A DNA stretch of 64,000 nt from Lingula anatina (Eukaryota; Brachiopoda; Lingulata; Lingulida; Lingulidae): assembly GCF_001039355.2 (NCBI RefSeq), contig NW_019774958.1:98442-162441 (forward strand), in the 5' to 3' direction. Within the stretch, counting starts at the first letter, position 1. Every line of letters begins with the position of its first letter. Shown here piece after piece: positions 22,501 to 32,900 of this stretch. Below the pieces are notes generated by a model. The model was given only the letters and a program-made list of their open reading frames with translations, had not been told where the DNA came from and did not search any database. A program made the translations under genes and the position numbers.

Positions 22501-25280
22501 ACAACACGCTTGAAGAGACCAGTTCATGCACATAACACATGTAGGTAAAAATATTCCACATATATTATTAATTGATTTCCATCCAGAATAGCTGCCCTTA
22601 AGATATTCTGGCTTAGCAAACAGCAGTTAAAAATAAATAAAATTGGTTGACACCTCCTAAAGTTGTTAGGAGTCCAGTTCCTATGTAATTATTCTCAACA
22701 ATCTAACATACAAGTAAATTGCTCTAACACCTTTCCCTGACATAGCTCAAAACTAACAACAGTACGACACCGAGAAAAAAAATCAAAATGGCAGTAATGG
22801 CGTCTTATTACATCCATGCATACGTGTTTGAGTTTACATATATTTCTTCAGAGTCAAACTTGTTTTCAAGGCTGCTGGAACAAAAAGAGCATAAGAATTT
22901 TTTTCACGCTGAAAAAAGCCCCTTCTTCACATGACCAAACAGTAAAGGGGGCAAATCAAACATCTCTCCAATGTAAACATTGACATACTTCACAAGGTTC
23001 ACAGCCATAAAACATGACCGAGACAAAACTTGGCCCGATCTGAACTGATATGAACTGACCTTTAGCTCCCATTGGGTTCTCCTCCACCTTCTCCAGTGTT
23101 GACAATTTGACACTACTGTCCAGATTATACGAGGTGCCATTCAACAAGGAATCAAACTTATTCTCCATCTTATCCAATCTTCCCATGATGTGCTCCAATA
23201 ATACTGCTAAGGTCTTTTTCAGGTCTAAAAAGTTGACACAATATTGTTTACAACATTCACTCTATGCTATGTTTAATCCTTTGTTTTCAAGAAATAATAA
23301 TAAGCTCAAATACAAATTACGTATCAGAAATTGTTTTTGGTCAAACTGATCAAATGATGTTGTTTAAAAATATCCATCAAGAAGGGGGGGGGGGTCTGAA
23401 ATCTTCCTATTTTCTGTTCATATAAACTAATATGACATCCCAAAGGTATGTTACATCCTTCAAATTCTTAAATAATGAAATTACTAACACCGTTCACACT
23501 GAATTTTTTTAGAAGTGAAAATAAAAAGAATACATGCCATGAAGCAAATTTGGTCTTAAAAACTAACATTTAAAGGTTGTGCTAAGATTGAAAATCAATA
23601 TTGACAGCTGGCATACACAATAGATATCTGTTGAGTCAACAGGATATAATCTTTTTTTTTTTCGGTATATACTTTAAGTATTTACCTCTACAATACCCAC
23701 CTCACTACAAACATACATTACAATCTGTTTCTAACCAAAATATTTCTTAATCCGAGATGAAGCCTTTTTTCCTGAGATACCGAGATGAAGCTTTCCTGAG
23801 ATACATGTCATTTAACATCTTTTTTTTTTTAATCTCATGTTTTTTATCTTTCTTTTTTTTCTTTTCACCAAAATCCAATGAAGTGTCCACCACATTTGTG
23901 GGTCATCTAGCCTAAGTATTTCCAGAAATACTAATTTTGAGAAAATTAAAAGAAATAAATCAACAATTTTTTTTTACTCTGATTGAAGAGATTTTAACAA
24001 CATACAAAACCAAGAAAAATGGAAATCCCCATACCATAACTTGTAAGTCTCCCGGAATAAGGTCCATCCACTATATCTCTCTGTTCAGCGGCCAGAGCCT
24101 TCACGTACTGTGCACTCAGTTGAACAATTTCCTCCTGGAATAATAAGCCAGAGTACCATCATGAAAATCTGACTCCCCAGTCAAAATTTCATTGAAAAAT
24201 TTTGACTCCCATCATGAAATTTTGACTCCCACCCACAAAACTTCATAAATCTTATTTTATTTGCGTATATGGCTTTTGTCTTGTAGTATGCATAATGGAG
24301 GATACTTAGGAACTTTTTGTTACTTTGCAGGTGAAAATTTTCAGTCAGATTTTCATCATGAAATTTTTACTCTCGGTGACCCGCATCAGATTTTTATGGG
24401 AGTCAGATTTTCATGTTACACCGGCAAAGTAATCACATTCAAATACCAAAACTGCCAAGACCATATGCAGCATGTCAAGTTGTACCTTTGCAGCCATACT
24501 GTGTTTGCATGCCTTGGCCAATGAGGCATACACTTTGTTTATGCCAAAAAGCTGGAAAATTTCCTAGTCAATTGAAATTTTCAGCTAAAAGATCAAGTCT
24601 GCAACTAGTGATAAAATACTTTTAAATTCCAGTGCTTTTGTAAATCAAACTTACATTATTACTGCTTTAGCTGAATTTCTGTAATTGATTATGCTTAGTC
24701 AGTTTAGGCAGGATTTTAAAGGGAAATTCAGATTCACATTTCCTATTTGATGGATCGGTCCAATGATTGCACTTTACAGAGAAACTCAAAGAGTTGGACA
24801 GACCCAGCTTGTAAGATTCATGAATCTGAATGCAGTCTTAGTGTGGTGCCACAAACACACAAAAATGCATATTAAGCTTTTAGTATTTACCTCTACAATA
24901 CCCACCTCACTACAAACATACATTACAATCTGTTTCTAACCAAAATATTTCTTAATCTGAGATGAAGCCTTTTTTCCTGAGATACCGAGATGAAACTTTT
25001 TTCCTGAGATACATGACATTTAACATCTTTTTTTTTTGCAATAAATCAAATAATGTTTAGGAAGCTATATTTAATGATAAACACACATTAAAAGCAATGA
25101 AGGCATTGTATGCAACTTCTTTTGATTTACATTTTAAATATTTTCACCAAAAGGACCTACCTGAATGGCCTGGGCTGTCTTTGGAGGGGTATCCGTCCAG
25201 CTGGCAAGGTGTAGAACCGTGGCAAACCATAGCAGAACTATCACTAGGAGTAGAATGCGTGCCCTGTTAGGTTTGATCAT
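1995..25280 (-). CDS. MGAT5: Alpha-1,6-mannosylglycoprotein 6-beta-N-acetylglucosaminyltransferase (GnT-V), complete, 18 coding exons
   Basis: A Golgi type II membrane enzyme that moves GlcNAc from UDP-GlcNAc onto the alpha-1,6 mannose of complex N-glycans (family GT18). Exons in transcript order: 25161-25280, 24041-24134, 23060-23224, 21525-21572, 18503-18585, 18100-18189, 17609-17683, 17173-17343, 15477-15543, 15068-15170, 14208-14342, 10838-10971, 10261-10388, 9452-9616, 8900-9046, 7908-8027, 7332-7509, 1995-2251. All junctions are GT..AG and in phase; they total 2280 nt (759 aa; the human enzyme has 741). Residues about 9-26 form the signal anchor. Conserved blocks include VDGPYSG, VENWCPKFPW, GGPLGEL (its Glu, about residue 310, matches human catalytic Glu297), RVIDSFGTEP, MFPHTPDNSF, GLGFPYEGPAPLEAIAAGC and the end CPCRNYIKGQIAVCEQCL. 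The first Met follows a splice acceptor at 25328. The 48-bp exon and the GTTATG donor at 24040 are the least certain parts. Confidence 0.95.
2506..2513 (+). promoter_or_regulatory. CRE/ATF-like site TGACGTAA
   Basis: It lies about 45 bases upstream of the ATG of the nested small gene, in a short GC-richer stretch that is otherwise out of place in the last MGAT5 intron. Assignment is by motif match only. Confidence 0.25.
2557..4680 (+). CDS. Candidate nested small gene, 3 exons, 53 aa, unknown function
   Basis: Not recognised. It lies on the plus strand inside the last MGAT5 intron. Exons 2557-2588, 4202-4260 and 4610-4680 join in phase (32+59+71 = 162 nt). Both donors are GTAAGT, and the acceptors end in attatag and tttgtttag. 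The product starts MAPNALMRTQ, has a basic middle (FKKAVRQFEKSQRSDEGG) and ends MPPPDTLEPSSKI. No membrane segment or signal peptide is seen. A CRE-like TGACGTAA at 2506-2513 and an unusually GC-rich stretch precede the ATG; AATAAA at 5645 could end the transcript. The first intron contains the 66-bp tandem repeat. Three phase-compatible exons with consensus sites are unlikely by chance, but I know no homologue, so this is a model only. Confidence 0.45.
2833..2950 (+). repeat. Dispersed repeat, related copy at 38229-38345
   Basis: Both copies share TTAACTTTGAATG-like sequence, a run around ccattggtaagt / cctttggcaagt, then a ccaggaaaat-type and ttggccaaaa block, in the same order and orientation. 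Unclassified interspersed repeat. Confidence 0.5.
3540..4130. repeat. 66-bp minisatellite, about eight imperfect copies
   Basis: The landmark ctaatctg recurs at about 3640, 3710, 3776, 3842 and 3908; the last three spacings are exactly 66. Because 66 is a multiple of three, the array stays open in frames on both strands (for example 3652-4017 minus), giving 22-residue repeats such as YQIRQYHTNTWHKI. This is almost certainly a by-product of the repeat length. Confidence 0.8.
6788..6823. repeat. (AAT)n microsatellite
   Basis: Runs of aataat with one aatgat interruption. Confidence 0.9.
7160..7314. mobile_element. MITE-like element, CAGGCCCGTAGCC family, truncated copy
   Basis: Shares the order ggaaaaggtc, aaaatttcat, ggtaaaaggtcca, tttttcag, then ttgctggctacaggcctg with the copies at 19082-19249 and 51036-51203. 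The left terminal repeat is lost or decayed. The element ends only 17 bases before the edge of the MGAT5 exon at 7332, on its donor side. Confidence 0.6.
9095..9130. repeat. (GT)n microsatellite
   Basis: Pure tg run followed by degenerate tg-rich DNA up to about 9275; the open frames here are low-complexity. Confidence 0.9.
9396..9466. repeat. 37-bp tandem duplication over an MGAT5 splice donor
   Basis: The block aatatcagacatcaaactca followed by ctttggact is present twice with 37-base spacing. The left copy repeats the GTGAGT donor used at 9450-9451, giving a second potential donor 37 nt downstream in the transcript. Confidence 0.8.
10514..10582. repeat. Compound (GT)n(TA)n(CA)n microsatellite, self-complementary
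   Basis: A tg tract, a pure ta tract and a ca tract follow each other, so the whole can fold into a hairpin. It lies in the MGAT5 intron next to the exon at 10261-10388. Confidence 0.85.
12984..13191. repeat. About 106-bp tandem duplication
   Basis: Two adjacent copies of a block running from ttccttgaagttt to ttcattttcaagttttaa with a few substitutions. Lies in the intron between MGAT5 exons at 10838 and 14208. Confidence 0.85.
13264..13432. mobile_element. MITE-like element, CAGGGGCGGAT family
   Basis: Starts CAGGGGTGGAT and ends ATCCGCCCCTG; inner blocks such as gaccgtcttcc and attagatacct match the reverse complement of the copy at 21936-22103. Non-coding, in an MGAT5 intron. Confidence 0.7.
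14688..14732. mobile_element. Hairpin MITE collapsed at an assembly join
   Basis: Left end GGCTTCGTTCACA, then a single n at 14701, then the right end TAGAAAATAGACATTGCATG and onwards to CGAAGCC, flanked by TTA on both sides. It is the same family as 20410-20666 but its middle (about 210 bases) is missing, so the n marks unresolved sequence. Confidence 0.75.
15700..16946 (-). mobile_element. Decayed non-LTR retrotransposon (endonuclease + reverse transcriptase), internally deleted
   Basis: Reading minus: 16946-16510 encodes an APE-type endonuclease fragment with GDFNAH, CIDLTITN and GSEDHSTL. About 16505-16196 encodes the reverse transcriptase core with FDISVAFDRVPHKLL and IPQGSILCPLLFLLYINDL. 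About 16165-16030 encodes the later part (HKHLGFVLHSKLPFSEDI). The stretch between endonuclease and reverse transcriptase, and the YADD catalytic region, are deleted, and frames are broken at the joins, so it is dead. Downstream, 15790-16050 holds a segment duplicated with a period of about 135 bases. The type is CR1/L2/Jockey-like; finer placement is not possible by eye. Confidence 0.85.
19082..19249. mobile_element. MITE-like element, CAGGCCCGTAGCC family
   Basis: Starts caggcctgttgccagg and ends ttgctggctacaggcctg, so it has terminal inverted repeats of about 15 bases, with internal sequence like the other two copies. Lies in an MGAT5 intron. Confidence 0.65.
20410..20666. mobile_element. 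257-bp near-perfect palindromic MITE with TTA target repeat
   Basis: The two arms pair over almost their whole length: GGCTTCGTTCACATGCAATG at the left mirrors the right end, and the inner arms meet around two copies of cttatagtaa. TTA lies on both sides. A three-base TWA target and GG-starting repeats recall PIF/Harbinger MITEs, but no transposase is present, so that class is an inference. Confidence 0.85.
21936..22103. mobile_element. MITE-like element, CAGGGGCGGAT family, with ACTAA target repeat
   Basis: 168 bases with terminal inverted repeats CAGGGGCGGAT / ATCCGCCCCTG, flanked on both sides by ACTAA. Inverted relative to the copy at 13264-13432. Confidence 0.75.
22466..22482. repeat. 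Poly-G run
   Basis: Seventeen consecutive G within an MGAT5 intron. A shorter poly-G run occurs at about 23385. Confidence 0.9.
23678..23832 (+). repeat. Direct repeat, partner at 24884-25037
   Basis: About 150 bases starting tatttacctctacaataccc and ending in acatctttttt, nearly identical in both places. The pair flanks MGAT5 coding exon 2 (24041-24134). Confidence 0.85.
24161..24414. mobile_element. Foldback element beside an MGAT5 splice acceptor
   Basis: Perfect 17-base terminal inverted repeats ATGAAAATCTGACTCCC / GGGAGTCAGATTTTCAT, with further inverted blocks inside (tcatgaaattttgact-type). It starts 26 bases from the acceptor edge of the exon at 24041-24134. No coding capacity. Confidence 0.65.
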
Positions 25281-26602
25281 GTTGGAGAACTCAGTGGAGA
25301 AACTGCCTGCTACCAGCCAGGAACAAATCTGCGAAAAAACATAAAATTGAATCTCAATCTCTTGGTCTAATAGCATGCTGGTAGAGCATTAATGCCCCCA
25401 CAAAATAAAAAATTAAAATGAAAACCAAAAAAAAAAAAAAGAATTGTGACGTTCAGAAATACAATATTCATAGATCCACAAAAGCACAGAAAACATAGAA
25501 CCTCTGACTCTGATTAGTTTTTACTAAAAGCAAAGACCAAAGCTATACTGGTGGAGAGTTTTGGGAAATAAAATTACAACCCTCTTCAATTACTAAGAGT
25601 CAAAGGACCAAATTTTCACTGACAACATCCTCAAGTATTAATTCCCGTTAGAAATTTCTGGATAAAAAGTAAGTTCTACTCTTAAAGTGTATATATTGCT
25701 TCAACTACTCCCGTTCTAATGAAACTAATGTAAATACCCATGAGGGCTGTCTGGAGAAAATTAATGCTCCTCTGAAAACTTTCGACAGTCTACTAAAAAG
25801 AACCAAAGCTCAAAATGCACACAAACAGACATTCACACATAGCCATCCTGTTCTTCTCGCATTTAATAGATATTGGGTAAATTTCTACTGTGAGGTTCTT
25901 CATGAATGTGCTACAAACAATTCTGAGATAAGGAAACAGCTCAATATGTTTTAAAAGCCTGCTTTTCCTACAATCAGAGGAATTCCAAAAACTACCAGTT
26001 TACTTGCAGCAAATTGGTTTTGATTTTTAATCCTCAATGTTTGATCATCACAACGCCTGGCACTTCCTGCCACACATCTCTAATTATAAAACTAATCCTT
26101 ACAACCTAAGCATTAGAAGTTATAAACATGATAACTTTCACATTAACAACATTTTGCTAAATCCAAAATTGTAACATTCATGTATTGGCATAAAAAACTG
26201 ATGATAAATGGTGAACACTAGATTGGTAAATTAGGTTCATTCTCTTATTTTTTTAATTAAAAAAATTAAGGATATCAGCAAGGAAGCATTTTTCAGATAT
26301 ATCTGTCAGTGCTGTCTTCAAGTAAATTTTTATGCTTTTTCAAAATGTTGGAAGACAAGTTATTTTCATCACCTTTAATGATTGCAACTTTGATGTGCAG
26401 ATTATTAAAAGCAATAGCTAGAATACAGTAACCCTCATTTTCACCATAAATAGTCAAGTATAATCATCAAACCAAGCAAATTATTCTACCTTTGCAATAC
26501 ATGCAAGATTATAGGAACTTTTTCAACAAATAGCCCAACTTTTCAAATGGAAAAACCACCTTATTCTAAAACACTAGCCATTACATAACAATACCATTTG
26601 TT

Positions 26603-26953
26603 AAAACTTCAAACCTTACCTGAGATTCTGCATTTGCATCTTGCTCAAATCATTTTGGCTGCTTCACTGTCAACCTGGAGTTAAAGAAAAATATCTTTCA
26701 AAATTCATGTTTCCAAAACAAAACCATGAGCACCCAACATACATAGCTTTTTTCCTTTTTTTCAATTTTTTTTTTTTNAAAACTTCAAACCTTACCTGAG
26801 ATTCTGCATTTGCATCTTGCTCAAATCATTTTGGCTGCTTCACTGTCAACCTGGAGTTAAAGAAAAATATCTTTCAAAATTCATGTTTCCAAAACAAAAC
26901 CATGAGCACCCAACATACATAGCTTTTTTTCCTTTTTTTCAATTTTTTTTTTT
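26603..26953. repeat. 175-bp block repeated across the n at 26778
   Basis: 26603-26777 and 26779-26953 are essentially identical and the n separates them exactly. Probably two overlapping contig ends joined without merging. The block contains the candidate MGAT5 5' exon. Confidence 0.85.
26620..26674 (-). other. Probable non-coding 5' exon of MGAT5 (repeated at 26796-26850)
   Basis: On the minus strand a 55-base segment is bounded by an acceptor (..ctccag) and a strong donor (gtaagg). It lies upstream of the acceptor at 25328 that opens the first coding exon. It has an in-frame TGA and no long frame, so it would be 5' UTR. An identical copy lies at 26796-26850, just beyond the single n at 26778, within a 175-base repeat that looks like a contig-end overlap. 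Transcript data would be needed to prove use. Confidence 0.45.
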
Positions 26954-29900
26954 TGTTTTTTTTTTGTTGTTTTTATGTTAATGGTTACATCAGCACACAT
27001 TTAGCTTTTGCATTTATCTATTTTGTCCCCTATCAGTATTTTAACCTTTGGCTAAAAAAGTACTAATACCAGTCTGAGTTCATTCTAAATATATTATGCC
27101 AATATCCTCTTATCTCTGATCAGCTCCTTCCTACCCACTACCACAAGATCTGGAAAGGGGTCATCCATATATACCTCTCAGAAAATTCCCATCTCTGTTT
27201 ACAAATCAAAATGGTTGCTATGGTCTCGCTGAGAAAAATTAGAAAGGAGATGGGCCCATTTCCAGATTCTCAGTCAGAGGGACTTTGGGGATGCAGATAA
27301 GAGGATCCAGATTAACAAGAGCCTAGTTGAATGCACATATATACCAGTACATACGTATACAATTTTCCTGCAAATTATTATCCTCAACAATCGATCAATC
27401 AAAGGCAAAAGAATATTCTTCTTAAAACGGAGTGCCACACTATAAATATATCATAAAGTACATCCATATGCACTATCATTTATCACAAGTCCCAGACTCA
27501 AGTCCCACATGGGCATGAATGGGTCTATTCTATTACACTGTACTTAGACTCTTACCAATAAGCAACTTATAACTGTGACATTCAATGTCACTATATAGTA
27601 TTGAATAATATTAATTACATCTTTATGCAAAGTGAAAGAAAAGGAATGTCAGTATCAACACTTGGATGAATTTCTAAGGAAAATAAATTGATAAATATAA
27701 ATACCCCCTCACCTCTTTCTCTCTCTCTGTTGATATTAATATCTTTATGTTATTGTTAAGAACACTAATTTCTTCACTGAGTGAACATCCTCAATTCAAA
27801 GAATAACGATAATGAAACTGACACAAAAGCTCCAGCTCAACTAAAATAAACAGTACCATAAGTTAAGTATCAATGTTCTCATATTCTGTATTACCATAGA
27901 AAATGGAAAATACCATGAGGTCATTTAAACTGAGAATATTGCTCCCCTCTTAAAACATGTACACATCACTACTTACAAATGGAATTTTCTTCCACAGAAC
28001 TCTGAACACAATATTATGCATATATATACACCTGGCTGCGGGCATTAAAAGTTAATCTCATCAGATAAAGTATAAGCCTGTCAACGAACCAATATACCAT
28101 TAATCCCTCAGGACCATCCAGCTCAAAAACAGCAGGAAAAACATCATACGGCTGTATATTTTTTATCCATTACAACATTTCATACCAACCTATCACACTG
28201 CACTATCTAAATACAAAACACATTATACGAGGGATGCAGATAATTTCTCTGCCCACTTGCAAATATATGCTAATGTAATTCTGGTCTACATGACTCTTTG
28301 ACAGACCCACTGACCAAATTTAACCTATGTATTGTTTTAGATTCAATAGCAGGCCTGGACTCATTTCCTTGCCTAACTTGACAAACATTGAAAAGGGCTT
28401 CGGTATCCTGTTATACAAATGTTTCCCCAAGTTATTTCAACATTCATATCTTATATATCAATAAAGTTTTATTTAATATTTAAACTAAAATAAACAATAA
28501 GAAGTACCATACGAATATGCCTTGACGTCCCAAGCATTTTTTTTTTTTTTTTACAATATTACTTTTAAAACCAGTCAATTGATTTTTAGCTTGTCGCCCA
28601 ATTAAAAGGCTCTACATACTCTTATAATGTAGAAAGTTAACCTTAATCAATAAAGAATAATAACCAGGGCAAAAAGCTTCCCATTGCCACCTCAACAACA
28701 ATATTGACACTTTTCCTTGGTTCATATGCCACCATCAGACTTAAAACATCCATACCACATGTGGCTGCATAAAAGCAATACAAAAATACAATATAAGCAT
28801 ATGAAACATGTTCAATTGATTTACAGTAAATTGATATTCCAAATGGGCATTGCATTTAAATAGGGTTTTCTCTTTTGAGGTACCATCAGATTAAATCTAA
28901 CTGAAACTTTGACATAACATCTCTGATGATGATGACGATTCTCAAACAAGGACCTTCTAAAAAACCAGAGAAGAATAAAGTTAATATGCAATGTTGCCAA
29001 TTATCAACACTATGTGAAACAATTCACATCAAAATTTGAAATGCCAGAAAGATACCACAGGTACAAATGAGTTCATAAAAATTCATGCATCAGCATTCCA
29101 ACTTATGGGATCAAGTACTATACTAAGTACAAGTACTAATGTAGTATATATGTCCTAACAAATTAAAGAAAGATATAGGGATACTAGTAACTTTATAATA
29201 GGGAGTTCAGCTAGCAAATCAGCTAAGTTTCCTGGTTTTCAAAATTGTTGCTTGCCTCTCAAGTTGCACACTGTTGAAAAGTCTACCAGTGCTGTCATCC
29301 ACCGCAAAGTGAAGAAGGTAAGATTCAGCACATTACTGTTGTTTGGGAATCCATTGCACTGAAGACTGCTTTAATTTGTCATTAACCGAATGTGTGAATT
29401 ACACTAACAGTGACCTACACTAATATCTTTCTAGCACTAGCACATGTGGTACAAATGAAACAATGTAAATAGGCGTGCTAACACACAAATTTCCATGCAG
29501 TGCAAATGACATTTGATTTGATTTCACTCATCACCTGGTTCACAAGAGAGAAGGTGCTATTATGAATGTCTTCATTTAAGCCTCTGCAGGTGTGTTTGCC
29601 TAGGAAGCTGGAATATTATCCCCACCAACCTGAATCTATAGCTGAATCTTCGCTTTTCAGCAACAAGTGGTATCAAGCTTATTACCTCTGGTAAAACTTT
29701 CATTTGCACACTAGTACATGTACATGTTCAATTTTGCTTCACAGTCCACTACAATAGTGTACAAAAAAGAAGAGGTAGCAGAAACTGATTATTTTAAACC
29801 ATAACCATCCATAATAGTACTTATAGTAAGATAAAATAAGTTGTAAACATACAATGTGAAGTAAAGGTTTGCACACACATGCTAGCACGCTGTTTTGCCT

Positions 29901-32900
29901 TGGCACTTGAAGTGGTAGAGATCGGGTTTATCTAGATCATGTCTGCTTAATGGTCCCCCTTATCTGCTTAGTTTGAAATAATGGTATTTATGGTCAAAAT
30001 TCACTCCACAGAAGTGGTAAACAAATATCCATGAATGGCCAAACAATACAAGAATGATATAATAAAGTAAAATAAAACTGGTGACGGCAATGTTATTGGT
30101 AGTAAAAACCCTTTGAAGAGGAGGGGTAAGGTTGACCCAAAGAATTACCCCTTCACCAGAGATAAAATATTTTTGATTGCAAAAGATCTGAGTTACAAAA
30201 AATATATTGGATATTGTGAGAAAGTCAATAGAAGAGACATTTGATGCAACAATTAAAATCCTGTATGCAGTATCTATACATAACACAATGGTGGTTGATT
30301 CAGATTAGTAGGACATATTTATTTTGCAGATTCCATACTAAAATCTGGGTCACTCAGATATAAACAAATGAAGGCATAATGCTATACAGTAAATGGATGT
30401 ACTGTATGTGTAGCTCTATATATACGGTATACTACTTGTAGCAAAAAAATGAATGTGTTTGCAGGTCCTATTTTTCAGTTTCTGGTGTGTACTGGATGTG
30501 CTAACGCATGAAACCAAACGCTGAAAAGAGCGTAAAATGAAAGTCAACAAGTTTTATCGTGGATAGAGTCATGTGTAAGGCAAGATTCATTAGCTATACA
30601 AGTAAGACCACCGTGAAATCAAGTACACGCAAAATAAAACAAAAAAAGGACTTCTGAATGATCCACGTGGGTCAAATAATGACCAGTCTCTGCCGTAAAC
30701 TTTTCAGCTTACTGGTCATTCTGACCACCAGTTTCCTAAAATCTACTTGTATGAATCAGGATTCACTGGTCCAAATATATCAGCTTTACAGGAATGTGCG
30801 AGATGAGTTGCTACATTTAGGTTGTATAAAAAATGTGAGAGTTCCCAAATCACGGCGGATGCACAAACTGGTAATCATTTTACAACTTTTTAGATCTTTG
30901 CTTTCATGTCAGTACAGCCAGTACATATCTGAAACCGAAAATAGGAGTGCTAACGCGTGAATTTCGTGCTATACGGTATCCCTGTATAACATATTTTCCT
31001 TCACAGCCTCCGATCCACTGAAAAACAAACTGCGTAGCCTGATAGCGTCATTACACACACTTACAGGTGTTCGTTTCCCTGAGCTACAAACTATATCGAT
31101 CACGAAGTTGGCGGGGGTGCGAGCATCAGGCGAACTGAGGTCAGGTCATCGTCAGGTGAGCGTAAAGACCCTTTTACTGCAACTGCCCCCAAGGCGATCC
31201 AGATACTGTACATGTGAGACTGTATGATGTTTTAAATATAATAAAATACAAGTTAGTGTAAGGAGCTGATGTTATGGGGCTATGTAGGATTTTAAAAATC
31301 TAGAAATTTGCAATATTTACCTTGCAACTACCGTTTTCTCAAGGTACTTCCGCCATCTTGTTGGTGTTGTAACCATGTAGGTGTTCCCAAAAGATCTCAA
31401 CTAACACAATGGATCACAATGCGTAGGCGCATCTGACTCTGAGCCTTCCTAGTTTGTTTCGTTTCAAACTCCGTTCACTACTGTCGTTTCATCTTGAATT
31501 TGTTCACAGTAAGGAATATTGTAACTAGATTAGGCAATGGTCCTTATTTGGCATTAAATTGTGCCGCTACTGCCAGAAGTCGATGTGCATTTTACGAAAG
31601 AAAATCCTGACAATCCAAGATACCTTTTGAATTAGACAAAGCAATGGACAAGAGCTAGAATATTCAAAGATTCCTTAAAATTATACCAAAGAAAAATAAA
31701 TCAGTTTTTATGAAAAACAAAAATCTCACTGATAATAATTTCAATTTGAAGTGATCGATTCAAGAGAAAATTCCAAAAAATTGTTTCAAATATTTATTCA
31801 CAATTAAGTTTATACACTACATATGCACTATGATAATGTAATGCTAAAAGTAACACTGACAATTCACCAAGTATTCAAATTTATAAACAACTCCAGAAAT
31901 ACAAACATTTAAAAAGTTTCCCTTGAATATAAAAAATGGCAGTTTTTATTAAGTAGATTTACATTGTTGTACAGTATAAGGAGGATACATATAAGTACTG
32001 GTAGATAAACATGCAGATCAAATGATTGCCAAATGCTAAGCTATTAAAGCCTTAAGTAAATAACATCCAAAGACATAAGTGTGTGTAACTAAAGACTCCA
32101 AAACAGCTTCATCTAGTTTCTTACCTGTACCTAATCTTGGATATATCTTTTTCTTTCAACTGCCAGAGGACTAATAGCTCAATTAAAACAGTTAATGCTA
32201 GAAACGTTATATAATTATCATATAGTAAACACAAAAGCTGTAATATATGACTGCACCTTATTTTTATCTTCATTTTCTTTTTGTCTGTCATATATGTAAG
32301 TCCGGACCATATCTGAGTAAAATAATCAAATAATCTAACTGATAATCTAACAAGGCAGCAAAGCTGTCAAATGTACAGACAAAAATGCAGGAAATAACGA
32401 AAATAGGCTACNTTTTTTTTTTTTTTGTTTTTTTATGTTAATGGTTACATCAGCACACATTTAGCTTTTGCATTTATCTATTTTGTCCCCAATCAGTATT
32501 TTAACCTTTGGCTAAAAAAGTACTAATACCAGTCTGAGTATATTCTAAATATATTATGCCAATATCCTCTAATCTGTGATCAGCTCCTTCCTACCCACTG
32601 CCACAAGATCTGGAAAGGGGTCATCCATATATACCTCTCAGAAAATTCCCATCTCTGTTTACAAATCAAAATGGTTGCTATGGTCTCGCTGAGAAAAATT
32701 ACAATGGAGATGGGCCCATTTCCAGATTCTCAGTCAGAGGGACTTTGGGGATGCAGATAAGAGGATCCAGATTAACAAGAGCCTAGTTGCATGCACATAT
32801 ATACCAGTACATACGTATACAATTTCCTGCAAATTATCATCCTCAACAATCGATCAATCAAAGGCAAAAAAATATTCTTCTTAAAACGGAGTGCCACACT

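Noticed and set aside
28643-28855. 70-codon minus frame, perfectly repeated at 34103-34315
   Set aside because: Its conservation reflects the unmerged 5.4-kb duplicate, not selection; no homology or splice context seen.
30658-30960. 100-codon plus frame
   Set aside because: Broken in the second copy of the same block near 36.1-36.4 kb and without splice or homology support.
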